64,000 nucleotides of DNA from JBBQDZ01 sp038237515 (GCA_038237515.1 JBBRYP010000003.1:1-64000); one strand, 5' to 3'; shown: positions 38,843 through 47,706, numbered from the stretch's first letter. A program made the numbers and translations. Notes: generated from the letters alone by a model not told the origin.

Positions 38843-41359
38843 CTAGGGGATCGGAGGGCCCGTCGTCGTCGGCGGGGGCTCCGTCGTCGTCGGCGGTGGG
38901 GGCGGAGGTGGCGGTGGCGGCGGTGGCGGGGCGACCGTCGTCGTCGGGGGCGGCGGGGGTGGGACGACGGTCGTCGTGGGAGGCGGCGGTGGCGGGGCGA
39001 CCGTCGTCGTCGGGGGCGGCGGGGGTGGGACGACGGTCGTCGTGGGAGGCGGCGGCGGCGGGGCGACCGTCGTCGGCGGGGGCGGCGGGGGCGGCGGAGC
39101 GACCGTCGTGGTCGGGCTCGGGCGAGTCACGGGCGGCGGCGGGGGTGCCGGGGCGGTCGTGGGTGCCGTCGTCGCGGTCGCGGCCGCAGTCGTCGTCGGT
39201 GACGTCGAGATCGTGGCGACGGTCGAGGTCGTCAGAGGGGTGGTCGTGGTCGTCGCGGTGGTCGCGGTCGTGCCTGTGGTCGAGGTCGAGGTCGAGCCGC
39301 ACGCGCCGGTTCCCGTCGAGGTTGCGCCCGTCGTCGGCCCACTCGTCGTCCCGGAGCAGTCGGTCGTCGTGGTCGTCGACTCGGTCGAGCCAACTGCGAA
39401 CTGACCCTTGTCCCACGGGCCGAAGGTCGGATAGTGCTTTGGCTGCACCCAGTCCTGCGGCGGGGCGTAGCGCAGCGCGTTGGCCATGTAGAGGTGCCAG
39501 ATGGTCGCCGGGAAGGTGCCGCCCGCGACCGAGATGCCGTGGACGTCGTACATCGGGATCTCGGCCTGTGGATACCCAACCCAGACCGCCGTTTCGAGCT
39601 GGGGCACCCAACCGTCGAACCAGGCGTCCGCGTGATTCTCGGTCGTCCCGGTCTTGCCGGCTGCAGGACGGCCGAAGTAGGCGCCGACGCCGGTTCCGCC
39701 GAGGACGTTCTCGTCCAGGATCTGCTCGACGACGTAGGCGACGCCGTCCGAGATGACGCGCCGGCGCTGCGGCTGGCCCCAGCCGGCGTCGGTGTCCTCC
39801 CTGCCGTTCGCGAGCACGACTTTCCGGATCGCCATCGGCCGCGAGTACATTCCACCCGCCGCGAGTGTCGCGTAAGCCGACGCCATGTCCAGAGGCGAGA
39901 CCGCGTCCGCGCCCAGGCCGATCGACGGCACCGGCAGGAGGGGCGAGCGGACTCCCAGGCGGTGAGCCATCTCCGCCACCCTGTCCGGGCCGACGTCGAG
40001 GGTGAGCTGCGCGTAGACGGTGTTGTCCGACTTCAGCGTCGCCTGCTCGACGGAGATCGCACCTGCGTAGGACTGGTCGTAGGTGGTGACGTCCCAGGCA
40101 GCTGTATACGGGTCCGGCTGGTAATGAAAGGGTGCGGAAACGTAGTAGGTGGAAGCCGGGTCCATCCCCTGCTCGACCGCCGCCGTCAGCACGAAGACCT
40201 TGAACGTCGACCCCGGCTGCCGCCTCGCCTGGGCAGCGAGGTTGAACTGGTTTCCGGCTCGGCCGGGGGTCACGGCGGTCATGGCGCGGATGGCGCCGTT
40301 CGCCGGGTTGATCGAGACGAGCGCCGCGGCCGGATCAGAACGCAGGTACAGCGTGTCGGTGATCGCGCGGTGCGCGTAACGCTGGAACGTCGGGTCGATC
40401 GTCGTGTAGACCCGCAATCCCCCCGAGCGGACGGTGTTCGCCCCGTACTCCTGGATCAACTCGTTGCGGACGTAGCCGAAGAAGTACGGCTCGCGGATCT
40501 GCGTGTAGAGGCGGCCGGGGTTCAGTCCCAGGTCCCGAGCAACCGCCCACCTGTACTGGGCACGTGAGATGTTGCCGTTCACGAGCATCGCGTGCAGAAC
40601 CTGGTTCCGCCGCGCCCGCGCGGCCGCCGGGTTCTGAATCGGGTCGAAGAGCGACGGCGCCTGGGGCAGGCCCGCGACAAGCGCGGCCTGGGGAAGCGTG
40701 AGCTCTCGCGCGTGCCGCGAGAAGTACGTCTCCGCGGCCGCCTCGACGCCGTAGGCGTGGTTCCCGTAGTAGACCTGGTTCATGTAGGCGGTGAGGATCC
40801 GCCGCTTCGTCCAGTGCCTGCTGAGCTTGATCGCGAGGCAGGCCTCCTTGATCTTCCGGTTGTACGTCCGCTCGCGCGAGATGTAGAGGTTGCGGACGAG
40901 CTGCTGGGTGATCGTCGAGCCTCCCTGCACGATGTGTCCGGCGCGCAGGTTTTTCCAGAGCGCACGGGCGATGCCCTCGTAGTCGACGCCGCCGTGCTGC
41001 CAGAACCGGCGGTCCTCGATCGCGACCGTCCCCTTGCGAAGCCAGGGGCTCACCTTCAGGAAGGCGACGGGCTGGCGATTCCGTTCCGCCGGGATCGAGC
41101 CGAGCAAGGTTCCGTCGGCCGCGTAGACGAACGAGTTCTCGCCGATCGAAACGGGATGCAGGGAAGAGAGCGTGCAGCTCGAGCGAAAGGCGGAGGCGGC
41201 CGTGAACCCGCTCGCGACGAGCACGCCGGGGATGAGGATCAGCGGCAGGAGGACGAGGGCGATGATGAGGCCACGGCGACGGCGGGCGCTCGCCTTGCGC
41301 CGCTGGCGGGCTCGGCGGCGGCGCTGCGCGGAGAACTCGCGGTGTCGCGACGTGCTCAA
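38843..41359 (-). CDS. Class A penicillin-binding protein with Pro/Thr-rich C-terminal tail
   Basis: 838 residues. It has an Arg-rich cytoplasmic start, a transmembrane helix (31-50), a GT51 transglycosylase domain (catalytic Glu 115 in AIEDRRFWQHGG; GGSTITQQLVRNLY) and a transpeptidase domain with SxxK at 384-387 (PGSTFKVF), SDN at 444-446 and KTG at 569-571 (AGKTGTTENHADAWF). The last 180 residues are Thr-, Gly- and then Pro-rich with a 22-residue repeated unit. It polymerises and cross-links peptidoglycan. Its ATG overlaps the MscS stop. Confidence 0.95.
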   Translation of the reverse strand: MSTSRHREFSAQRRRRARQRRKASARRRRGLIIALVLLPLILIPGVLVASGFTAASAFRSSCTLSSLHPVSIGENSFVYAADGTLLGSIPAERNRQPVAFLKVSPWLRKGTVAIEDRRFWQHGGVDYEGIARALWKNLRAGHIVQGGSTITQQLVRNLYISRERTYNRKIKEACLAIKLSRHWTKRRILTAYMNQVYYGNHAYGVEAAAETYFSRHARELTLPQAALVAGLPQAPSLFDPIQNPAAARARRNQVLHAMLVNGNISRAQYRWAVARDLGLNPGRLYTQIREPYFFGYVRNELIQEYGANTVRSGGLRVYTTIDPTFQRYAHRAITDTLYLRSDPAAALVSINPANGAIRAMTAVTPGRAGNQFNLAAQARRQPGSTFKVFVLTAAVEQGMDPASTYYVSAPFHYQPDPYTAAWDVTTYDQSYAGAISVEQATLKSDNTVYAQLTLDVGPDRVAEMAHRLGVRSPLLPVPSIGLGADAVSPLDMASAYATLAAGGMYSRPMAIRKVVLANGREDTDAGWGQPQRRRVISDGVAYVVEQILDENVLGGTGVGAYFGRPAAGKTGTTENHADAWFDGWVPQLETAVWVGYPQAEIPMYDVHGISVAGGTFPATIWHLYMANALRYAPPQDWVQPKHYPTFGPWDKGQFAVGSTESTTTTTDCSGTTSGPTTGATSTGTGACGSTSTSTTGTTATTATTTTTPLTTSTVATISTSPTTTAAATATTAPTTAPAPPPPPVTRPSPTTTVAPPPPPPPPTTVAPPPPPPTTTVVPPPPPPTTTVAPPPPPPTTTVVPPPPPPTTTVAPPPPPPPPPPPPPTTTEPPPTTTGPPIP
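38931..39105 (-). repeat. 66 bp tandem repeats encoding the PBP tail
   Basis: A 66 bp unit starts at 38931, again at 38997 and again at 39063, the last incomplete. The first two units are identical or nearly so, indicating recent duplication. Each unit encodes 22 residues of the form (P)6TTTV(P)6TTTVA, and the frame is preserved. Confidence 0.85.
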
Positions 41360-42081
41360 CCGAACACCCCGGCGGCACGCAGGCGCCCGTGCGCGCGCAT
41401 GCGGAGCTCGCTCTCGAGGCGCTGGGCGGCCTCCTCGTCGGAGGCCCAGGCACGGACGGTCACCGTCGCCCGATCTGCCAGATCGCTCACCGAAACCTCA
41501 GCGTCGCGCTCACCCTCGATCTCGGCCCGAAGGAGCGAGACGACCGACTCGAGGTCGCTGGAGAGGGGAATCTGCATGGTGATCTCGGCGAGCTTGTCGC
41601 GACTGCGAATCGTCGAGTTCCGAATCGTATCGGAGGCCATTTTCTCGTTCGGGATGACCAGTCGCGCGTTGTCGGAGGTGCGGATGAAGGTGTAGGTGAG
41701 GGCGATCTCCTCGACGACGCCCTCGACCCCGTCGATCTCGATCCGGTCGCCCAGGCGCACGGGCTGCGTGAAGGCGATCAGGAGGCCTGCGACGAAGTTT
41801 CCGATCGTCCGTTGGGAGGCGAACCCGATCACGAGGCCGAGAACTGCTGAGGAGGCGAGGATCCCGCCCGCCACGGCACGCACCTGGGGAATCACGAGCA
41901 GCGCCGAGAGAACCCCGACCGCGACGATTGCGGTGCCGATGCTGTGTCGCAGGACGCGGTAGCGCGTCGCCGTCTCCGGCGCGAGGTCGCGGCGATCGAG
42001 CCGGCGATCGATCAGCCGCGTGACGACGGCCGTCACGAGGAGGACGCCGCCCACGACGGCGAGGCGATGCCAGAGCGGCAT
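41356..42081 (-). CDS. MscS-family mechanosensitive channel
   Basis: 241 residues, small for the family (MscS is 286). It has three hydrophobic segments. The pore-lining third helix is represented by AVLGLVIGFASQRTIGNFVAG, followed by the beta domain IAFTQPVRLGDRIEIDGVEGVVEEI and NARLVIPNEKMASDTIRN. The cytoplasmic alpha/beta domain ends at RLRAAGVFG. It relieves turgor on osmotic downshock. Coupled to the PBP gene by a four-base overlap. Confidence 0.9.
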   Translation of the reverse strand: MPLWHRLAVVGGVLLVTAVVTRLIDRRLDRRDLAPETATRYRVLRHSIGTAIVAVGVLSALLVIPQVRAVAGGILASSAVLGLVIGFASQRTIGNFVAGLLIAFTQPVRLGDRIEIDGVEGVVEEIALTYTFIRTSDNARLVIPNEKMASDTIRNSTIRSRDKLAEITMQIPLSSDLESVVSLLRAEIEGERDAEVSVSDLADRATVTVRAWASDEEAAQRLESELRMRAHGRLRAAGVFG

Positions 42082-42255
42082 GCCGACCTATTCGACGGGG
42101 GCGGCGCCGATCCTCAGCTGCGCCGAGGCCCGAGCGGTTCGGGGTGCACGCCCGCTCTATCATCGGGTCGTCGTGACGATCCGCCGACTCTGGGGACACG
42201 AGCGCGGGCGGGATGCACCGGCTCGTGACTTCAGTCGACCGCCCCGCGCCCGCCG

Positions 42256-43509
42256 GTGAGCGTCGTGCAACGCGTCCAGGAGCGACGTGGCGAACGGGGT
42301 GAGCTCCGGGTCCGGGGAGCGAGAAGCCCCGTCGTCGGAATCTTCCTCTGGACACGCGCGGCGATCTGGGTGGGCGCCCTCTTCGCCTTCGCGGCCTTCG
42401 AGCCGAACCGGCACCCCCGCGCCGGACATTGGGACGACCCTTCCCTCACGCACGACCTCGGGTACGTCACCGACGTCTGGGCGCGCTGGGACAGCGTCTG
42501 GTTCCTGCGCGTGGCCGTGCACGGCTACCACGCCGCCGGCGCCACCGCGGCTGCGTTCTACCCGCTCTACCCGCTCGGCGTCGGGTTGCTGGGCCGAGCG
42601 TTCGGCCGGCACTACGTCGCCGGCGGGATCGCGGTCTCGCTCGGCGCAACCCTCGGCGCCCTCTTCCTCCTGCACCGGCTCGCCGAGGAGCGTCTGGGTG
42701 CCGACGGAGCCCGGCGGGCGGTCCTCTACCTCGCGCTCGCCCCGATGGCGCTCTTCCTCCAGGCCGTCTACAGCGAGTCGCTCTATCTGCTGCTCGCGCT
42801 CGGCGCCTTCCTGCTCGCCGAGCGGAGGCGCTGGTTGCCCGCCGGCCTCGTCGTCGGCCTCGCGCTCCTGACCCGCGCTGCGGGACTTGCCCTGCTTCCC
42901 GCGCTCGCGCTGCTGGCCTGGCGCTCGCCCGACCGCCGACGGGCATTCGCCTGCCTCGGCGTCGGAGCAAGCCTCTTCGCGGTCTACCCGCTCTGGCTCT
43001 GGCACTCGCTCGGCGATCCGTGGGCGTTCGCGCGCGCACAGGATGTCTGGCACCGCCACCTCTCGGACGCCGGTCCGCTCGGTGGAATCTGGGACGGGCT
43101 CCGCGCAGGGTGGGCCGGGATCGAGCAGCTCGCGTCGGGGTCGCACACCCACGCCTACTGGTCGGCGGTCTCCGTCGCCGACAGCGACCCCTTCCACGTC
43201 GCCGCCGTCAACCTCGAAAGCCTCGCCTTCCTCGGCCTCTACGTCTCTCTCTCCGTCGTCGCCTGGCGTCGCTTCGGAGCGCCGTACGGCCTCTTCTGCG
43301 TCGCCAGCCTTGCGATCCCGCTGAGCGTACCGAGCGCGCGCTGGCCCCTCCTCTCGATCCCCCGCTTCGGGCTGCCGCTCTTCCCGATCTTCCTGGCGCT
43401 CGCGTACCTCGGCGGGCGCCCGCGCGTCCACACAGCCATCCTCTCGGTCTCGGCGCTCCTCCTAGGCGTGGCGGTGGTGCAGTGGTCGCTCTGGCAGTGG
43501 GTCGCGTGA
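42256..43509 (+). CDS. PIG-V-like membrane mannosyltransferase homologue
   Basis: 417 residues from GTG 42256. It has about ten transmembrane helices. The luminal-type signature ARWDSVWFLRVAVHGY (an RWD-x-H/GY motif) followed by AFYPLYPLGVGLLGR, and ESLYLLLALGAFLLAERRRW, match the GPI mannosyltransferase PIG-V family found in many actinobacteria. It would use a polyprenyl-phosphate sugar, fitting the GT2 gene at 34.0 kb. The next gene overlaps its stop as GTGA. Confidence 0.85.
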   Translation: MSVVQRVQERRGERGELRVRGARSPVVGIFLWTRAAIWVGALFAFAAFEPNRHPRAGHWDDPSLTHDLGYVTDVWARWDSVWFLRVAVHGYHAAGATAAAFYPLYPLGVGLLGRAFGRHYVAGGIAVSLGATLGALFLLHRLAEERLGADGARRAVLYLALAPMALFLQAVYSESLYLLLALGAFLLAERRRWLPAGLVVGLALLTRAAGLALLPALALLAWRSPDRRRAFACLGVGASLFAVYPLWLWHSLGDPWAFARAQDVWHRHLSDAGPLGGIWDGLRAGWAGIEQLASGSHTHAYWSAVSVADSDPFHVAAVNLESLAFLGLYVSLSVVAWRRFGAPYGLFCVASLAIPLSVPSARWPLLSIPRFGLPLFPIFLALAYLGGRPRVHTAILSVSALLLGVAVVQWSLWQWVA

Positions 43510-44384
43510 GAAGGGCTCTCCTCCTGGCGAGCGCCGCGGCGCTCCTCGTCGCCGCCACCGGCTGCTCGGAGAGGCGGGAGCCGATCGCGGCGGCGCCGTC
43601 GCTCTACCCCGTCCGTGTCCAGGGAACGGGCGATCAACCCACGGTGCTCGAGCGCAGGCCCGTTCGAATCCTCCCGCTCGCCCCCGGAGCGCGGCGGCTG
43701 CTCGAGGAGCTCGGGGCGGAGCGCCAGCTCGTCGGGCCGCGGCTCCGGAGCGCGCGCTTCTGGCGGCTCGACGGCCCGCAGCTCGTCCGGGAGATCGTCG
43801 CGTTCAAGCCCGACCTGATCGTCGCCACTCGAGTCACCGATCCCCTCGACGTCACGCGTGCCGCCCGCAGGACCCGCGCCCCCGTCTACGTCCTGCCCGA
43901 CCTGACGATCCAGGAGCTCCAGCAGGCGGTCGCGCAGCTCGGCCTCCTCGGCGGCCATCCGGTGGAGGCACGGGCGCTGACGCGCGAGAACGCGGCCTCG
44001 ATCGCGAGCGTAACGCGGAAGGTGGCGGGAACGCCCGTCGTCCGGGTCTTCATCGACACCGGGTTCTTCACGACGATCGGCACGCGCACCGCCGTCGGCG
44101 ACGCGATCCGCCTGGCGCGTGGGAGGAACGTCGCCGGGGACGCCGAGCCGGGGCCGTTCGACCAGCGCAAGCTCGCCCGGCTCGACCCGCAGGTGTACAT
44201 CGCCACCACGAACAGCGGCACGACGCTCGCCTACCTCAAGCGGAACAAGAAGACCCGGCGGCTGAGCGCCGTGCGCTCCGGACGCTTCGAGCTTGTCAGC
44301 CCCAACCTGCTTCAGGTCGACGGCCGGGTCGGGAAGCTGCTCGAAACGATGGCCCGCCTGCTCCATCCCGCCGCCTTCCGTTGA
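43506..44384 (+). CDS. BtuF/FecB-type periplasmic-binding lipoprotein
   Basis: 292 residues from GTG 43506. It has a lipoprotein signal peptide with lipobox VAATGC, then a helical-backbone (class III) binding fold: VRILPLAPGARRLLEELGAE, FKPDLIVATRVTDPLDV, and TNSGTTLAYLKRN near the end. Such proteins deliver cobalamin, heme or ferric siderophores to ABC transporters. No ABC permease or ATPase gene is adjacent, so it may rely on one elsewhere. It sits between a mannosyltransferase and a CPBP protease. Confidence 0.8.
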   Translation: MRRALLLASAAALLVAATGCSERREPIAAAPSLYPVRVQGTGDQPTVLERRPVRILPLAPGARRLLEELGAERQLVGPRLRSARFWRLDGPQLVREIVAFKPDLIVATRVTDPLDVTRAARRTRAPVYVLPDLTIQELQQAVAQLGLLGGHPVEARALTRENAASIASVTRKVAGTPVVRVFIDTGFFTTIGTRTAVGDAIRLARGRNVAGDAEPGPFDQRKLARLDPQVYIATTNSGTTLAYLKRNKKTRRLSAVRSGRFELVSPNLLQVDGRVGKLLETMARLLHPAAFR

Positions 44385-44394
44385 GGGCCTGCTC

Positions 44395-45045
44395 TTGAGC
44401 CAGGGCGCTCGCCTCGGCGGCTTCGTCGGTCTCGCCTCCGCGCTCTCGCTCCTCAACTACGGAAGCCGCATCGCGGGCGGCAAGCCCCCGAAGGACGCGC
44501 TGTATCAGTACTCGGCCGCGATCGGGGGGCTCCTCGAGTACGCGGTCATTCTCGGCGTCGTGCTCCTCCTCAGCCGGGACGCACCAGGGCGGATCCTGGC
44601 GCTCCGCCGCCCCAACTCCTGGGGGCGCGCCTTCGGGATCTCCGTGGGGACCCTCGTCGTCGTGTACGCGCTGTCGCTCGCGCTCGACCCGCTGCTGCAC
44701 GCCGACCGGGAGCAGGGCCTGACACCGACGCATTGGGAACCGGCGCACGCTGCCGCCTACGCCGCCAACTTCGCCGTCATCGCCGGCGTGGCGCCGGTCG
44801 TCGAGGAGCTGATGTTCCGGGGGCTCGGCTACTCCGTCCTCGCGCCGTTCGGCCGCACCCTCGCCGTGCTCCTCGTCGGCGTCGTGTTCGGGCTGGCCCA
44901 CGGCCTCGTCTACGCGCTGCCGCTGCTCGTGGCGTTCGGCGTGGGCCTCGCCTACCTCCGCAGCCGCACCGAGAGCGTCTATCCGGGAATGCTCCTCCAC
45001 GCGACGTTCAACGCGCTCGCGCTGGTTCTCGCAGTAACGACCTGA
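44395..45045 (+). CDS. CPBP-family intramembrane metalloprotease
   Basis: 216 residues from TTG 44395, chosen for the GAGG eight bases upstream and its position 10 bp after the previous stop. About six transmembrane helices. The three active-site motifs are present: EELMFRG (EExxxR), FGLAHGL (FxxxH-like) and LLHATFNAL (HxxxN). Family members include CAAX prenyl proteases and bacteriocin self-immunity proteins. With no bacteriocin or prenylation genes nearby, the substrate is unknown. Confidence 0.88.
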   Translation: MSQGARLGGFVGLASALSLLNYGSRIAGGKPPKDALYQYSAAIGGLLEYAVILGVVLLLSRDAPGRILALRRPNSWGRAFGISVGTLVVVYALSLALDPLLHADREQGLTPTHWEPAHAAAYAANFAVIAGVAPVVEELMFRGLGYSVLAPFGRTLAVLLVGVVFGLAHGLVYALPLLVAFGVGLAYLRSRTESVYPGMLLHATFNALALVLAVTT

Positions 45046-45054
45046 GCTTGTGGC

Positions 45055-45060
45055 TATCCT
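45055..45060 (+). promoter_or_regulatory. Putative -10 for a leaderless L,D-transpeptidase mRNA
   Basis: TATCCT, within GGCTATCCT, ends six bases before the GTG at 45067. It is the same GGCTAnnnT pattern and start spacing as for the receiver gene at 12441. No Shine-Dalgarno sequence is present between box and start. Confidence 0.45.
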
Positions 45061-45066
45061 GCGCGC

Positions 45067-46215
45067 GTGCGCTTCGCCGTTGCCAGTCTTGTAGCGATAG
45101 CGGTTGTCTTCCCGGTGGCCGACGCCTCGGCGGTCGCGCCCAAGCAGATCCGGCTGTTCGCACCGAAGGTGGGGGTCTTCGGCAAGCGCGTCGAGCTGCG
45201 CGGGCGGATGATTCCGGCGCAGCCTGGGGCTCGCGTTCGCGTCTCCGCCGGCGGCACCGTCTTCACCCATGCGACCGTCGGCCGGCTCGGCGGGTTCCGT
45301 GTCTCGTTCCCGCTCCACTCCGGCGGGCCCTACCGCGCCGGCTTCGCCACGACCGTGTCGAGGAAGGTGTTCGTCCGGGTCCGGCCGACGCTGCAGGCCT
45401 CGCTCGTCGGGGACGGGGTTATCGGGCTGCCGCTGACTCTCTACGCCCAGCTCCGGCCAAGCCGCGCCGGCGCTCTCCGCGTCGAGGTCTACCGCGCCGG
45501 CCGGCGCACGTACGCCGCCACCTACCAGCGGCACGTGCAGCTCAAGCTCGGGACGACGAGCCTCGCCGACGTGCGCGTGCGCGTCCGCTTCGTTCCGCAC
45601 CCTGCGTTCGCGGGCGTCCCCGAACAGATATTCGACCGCAAGCTCGTGCAGCCGGAGCTCCGCTACGGCTCGGAGGGCCTCGGGGTGACACGCCTGCTCG
45701 ATCATCTGGCGAGGCTCCACTACGCCGTCCGGCACACGCCGACGTTCGGCTCCGAGCTCTTCGACGGCGTGATCGCGTTCCAGAAGGTGCAGGGGCTCGA
45801 GCGCGACGGCGTCGTCGGCCCGAACACCTGGAGGATCCTGGAGCACCCGCGGATCCCCTCGCCGAGATATTCCTCCCCCGCCGACCACATCGAGGTCGAC
45901 AAGTCCCACCAGGTGCTCTACATCGTGCGCGGCGGGAAGATCTCATCGATCGTTCCCGTCTCGACCGCGGGCATCGCCGGCTACTCCACACCCGAGGGCG
46001 CTTTCTCGATCTACCGGAAGGTGCCGGGCTTCGACAACGGGCCGCTCGGCACGCTCTACCTGCCGATGTACTTCACCGGGGGGTACGCGATCCACGGGAA
46101 CCCGTCGGTTCCCGCCTATCCGGCCTCGCACGGCTGCGTGCGCGTGCCGATGTGGATCGCGGACGCGCTGTACGCGTCGAACGGGTACGGCGAGACCGTC
46201 TACGTCTACAGCTAG
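45067..46215 (+). CDS. L,D-transpeptidase (YkuD) with peptidoglycan-binding domain
   Basis: 382 residues: signal peptide (1-21, cleavage near ADASA), an Ig-like beta region (about 25-185), a PG_binding_1 domain (about 200-255; YGSEGLGVTRLLDHLARLHY, DGVIAFQKVQGLERDGVVGP) and the YkuD catalytic domain (about 275-382) with IHGNPSVPAYPASHGCVRVP; the nucleophile is Cys 357. It makes 3-3 cross-links in peptidoglycan and acts outside the membrane. Together with the PBP and sortase it marks a wall-assembly region. Confidence 0.94.
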   Translation: MRFAVASLVAIAVVFPVADASAVAPKQIRLFAPKVGVFGKRVELRGRMIPAQPGARVRVSAGGTVFTHATVGRLGGFRVSFPLHSGGPYRAGFATTVSRKVFVRVRPTLQASLVGDGVIGLPLTLYAQLRPSRAGALRVEVYRAGRRTYAATYQRHVQLKLGTTSLADVRVRVRFVPHPAFAGVPEQIFDRKLVQPELRYGSEGLGVTRLLDHLARLHYAVRHTPTFGSELFDGVIAFQKVQGLERDGVVGPNTWRILEHPRIPSPRYSSPADHIEVDKSHQVLYIVRGGKISSIVPVSTAGIAGYSTPEGAFSIYRKVPGFDNGPLGTLYLPMYFTGGYAIHGNPSVPAYPASHGCVRVPMWIADALYASNGYGETVYVYS

Positions 46216-46417
46216 AGGCCTCTCCCGACAGGGCGCGCGCCTCCAGCGGGGCCGCGCCGCGCGGATCGCCGTCCTCAGCGCGCTCGTCGCCTTCGTCGTC
46301 CTCTGGCTGCTGTACACGCACGTCTACGGGCACCGCCGGGTTCGCTCGCTTCCCTGGAACGATCTCACCGCTGCCGCCGGGCCGCTCCGCTTCCCGCACG
46401 GAACGATCCGGCTGATC

Positions 46418-46723
46418 GTGGGGCCGAAGACCTTCAGGCTCTACCTGCGCGAGCACCGCTCGTACCGCGCCGCCCGCCCGCCGCTCGTCGACTTCCGCCA
46501 TCGGGTCGCACTCTTCTGGGCCGTCGGCCCGCGCTCCTCGACGGGTTACGCTCTCGAGGTCGTGAGCGTGACCGAGCAGAAGCGCCGGGTGGTGATCCTC
46601 GGGCGCGAGCGCACCCCGACGCTTCGCCGGCGGGTTCGGGTCGGCATCAGCTACCCGTTCCGGCTGATCACGATCCCGCGCACGCGAAAGCCCATCTTCC
46701 TCGACGTTGCCGGCCGCCCGTGA
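46418..46723 (+). CDS. PrcB C-terminal domain-like protein, start unresolved
   Basis: At least 101 residues from GTG 46418. The frame stays open upstream to the end of the transpeptidase gene and there encodes a convincing transmembrane helix (IAVLSALVAFVVLWLLYTHVYG, about 46262-46330), but no ATG, GTG or TTG precedes that helix. The visible domain (GYALEVVSVTEQKRRVVIL, YPFRLITIPRTRKPIFLDV) resembles the PrcB_C fold of small exported proteins. The true product is probably a membrane-anchored protein of about 160 residues made by coupling. Its stop overlaps the aroQ GTG. Confidence 0.6.
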   Translation: MGPKTFRLYLREHRSYRAARPPLVDFRHRVALFWAVGPRSSTGYALEVVSVTEQKRRVVILGRERTPTLRRRVRVGISYPFRLITIPRTRKPIFLDVAGRP

Positions 46724-47028
46724 GCTCCGCGGACAGCGACCCGCTCATCCGCCAGCTACGCGAGCAGATCTCCGACACGGACCGAGCGATCGTCGAGGCA
46801 ATCAACGCACGTCTGCGGCTCGTGGCGCGCTTGAAGGGCTACAAGGAGTCGCGCGGGATTGGCTTCGTGGACCCCGAGCGGGAGGAATGGATGCTCCAGT
46901 ACCTCGCCCGTGCGAACCGCGGCCCGCTCTCCGCGGACGGCCTGCGCGAGCTCTTCGCGGCGATGCTCGAGCTGACGAAACGCGAGGTCGCTCGCGGGGA
47001 GGCGCCGGGCGATCCTGAAACAGGCTAG
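46720..47028 (+). CDS. Chorismate mutase, AroQ class
   Basis: 102 residues, all helical. LIRQLREQISDTDRAIVEAINARLRLVARLKGYKE holds the conserved Arg and Lys contacts, and GFVDPEREEWMLQYL, GPLSADGLRELFAAMLELTK the C-terminal ones. It converts chorismate to prephenate for Phe and Tyr. GTG start overlapping the upstream stop. No signal peptide, so it is cytoplasmic. It meets the bifunctional nuclease gene tail to tail with a four-base overlap. Confidence 0.9.
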   Translation: MSSADSDPLIRQLREQISDTDRAIVEAINARLRLVARLKGYKESRGIGFVDPEREEWMLQYLARANRGPLSADGLRELFAAMLELTKREVARGEAPGDPETG

Positions 47029-47564
47029 GCCTCTTCCTCTTCTTCCTCCGCCTCGTCGCCTTCGGGCTCGGCGCCCTCGTGCGGCTCGGCGAACTCGTCG
47101 GGGGAGACGCTGTCGAGGAACTTCTTGAACTCGTCGACGATCTCGTCCTCGTTCACCTCCTCGCCCTCGAACTCTACGGCTGACTCCTCGATCACGCGGT
47201 CGGCCGCGAAGATCGGTGCCTCGGCCCGCACCGCGAGTGCGATCGCGTCCGACGGTCGGGAATCGATCTCCACCTCCGAGCCGTCCTGCTGAACCGTGAT
47301 GCTCGCGTAGAAGGTGTTCTCGCGCAGCTCGGTGACGGTGATGCGGATCACGTGCGCGTCCAGCTCGGAGAGGATGTTCGTGACGAGGTCGTGGGTCAGC
47401 GGCCTTGGCGTGCTCGCACCCTGCAGCTTCATCAGGATCGCCGCCGCCTCGGGATGCCCGATCCAGATCGGCAGGTACTTGTTCCCCTCCGCCGTCTTCA
47501 GGAGGACGATCGGCTGCTTGCCGACGAGGTCGAAGCTGACGCCGTAGATGGTCATCTCGTGCAT
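47025..47564 (-). CDS. Bifunctional nuclease family protein (DUF151)
   Basis: 179 residues. The conserved BFN domain covers about 1-125 (VLLKTAEGNKYLPIWIGHPEAAAI, IDSRPSDAIALAVRAEAPIF), and a very acidic tail follows (residues 130-179, ending in a run of Glu). The domain is widespread in actinobacteria; plant homologues have DNase and RNase activity, but the bacterial role is unclear. A GGCTAACAT -10-like box lies on the minus strand at 47587-47579 with GGGAGG before the ATG. Confidence 0.88.
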   Translation of the reverse strand: MHEMTIYGVSFDLVGKQPIVLLKTAEGNKYLPIWIGHPEAAAILMKLQGASTPRPLTHDLVTNILSELDAHVIRITVTELRENTFYASITVQQDGSEVEIDSRPSDAIALAVRAEAPIFAADRVIEESAVEFEGEEVNEDEIVDEFKKFLDSVSPDEFAEPHEGAEPEGDEAEEEEEEA

Positions 47565-47578
47565 GGCGGCCTCCCGGC

Positions 47579-47587
47579 GATGTTAGC
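47579..47587 (-). promoter_or_regulatory. Putative -10 (GGCTAACAT) of the DUF151 gene
   Basis: TAACAT ends 15 bases before the ATG at 47564, leaving room for a short leader with a GGGAGG ribosome site. It matches the GGCTAnnnT pattern repeated in the window. No -35 was identified. Confidence 0.4.
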
Positions 47588-47706
47588 CGAGCCCTCCCGT
47601 GACCAAACGGGCGGCCGCAAGAGCCGCACAGCCGTCTCGCAGGGAGAGGCACTCGGGCAGCCGCGCGCGGCGTCGCGAGAGCGACAGCAGAGCCCCGAGG
47701 CGTCGC

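Noticed and set aside
33484..39105. Repeat arrays in the kinase and PBP genes considered as CRISPR-like
   Set aside because: The repeats are in-frame low-complexity codons or 66 bp tandem units without unique spacers, and no cas gene is present.
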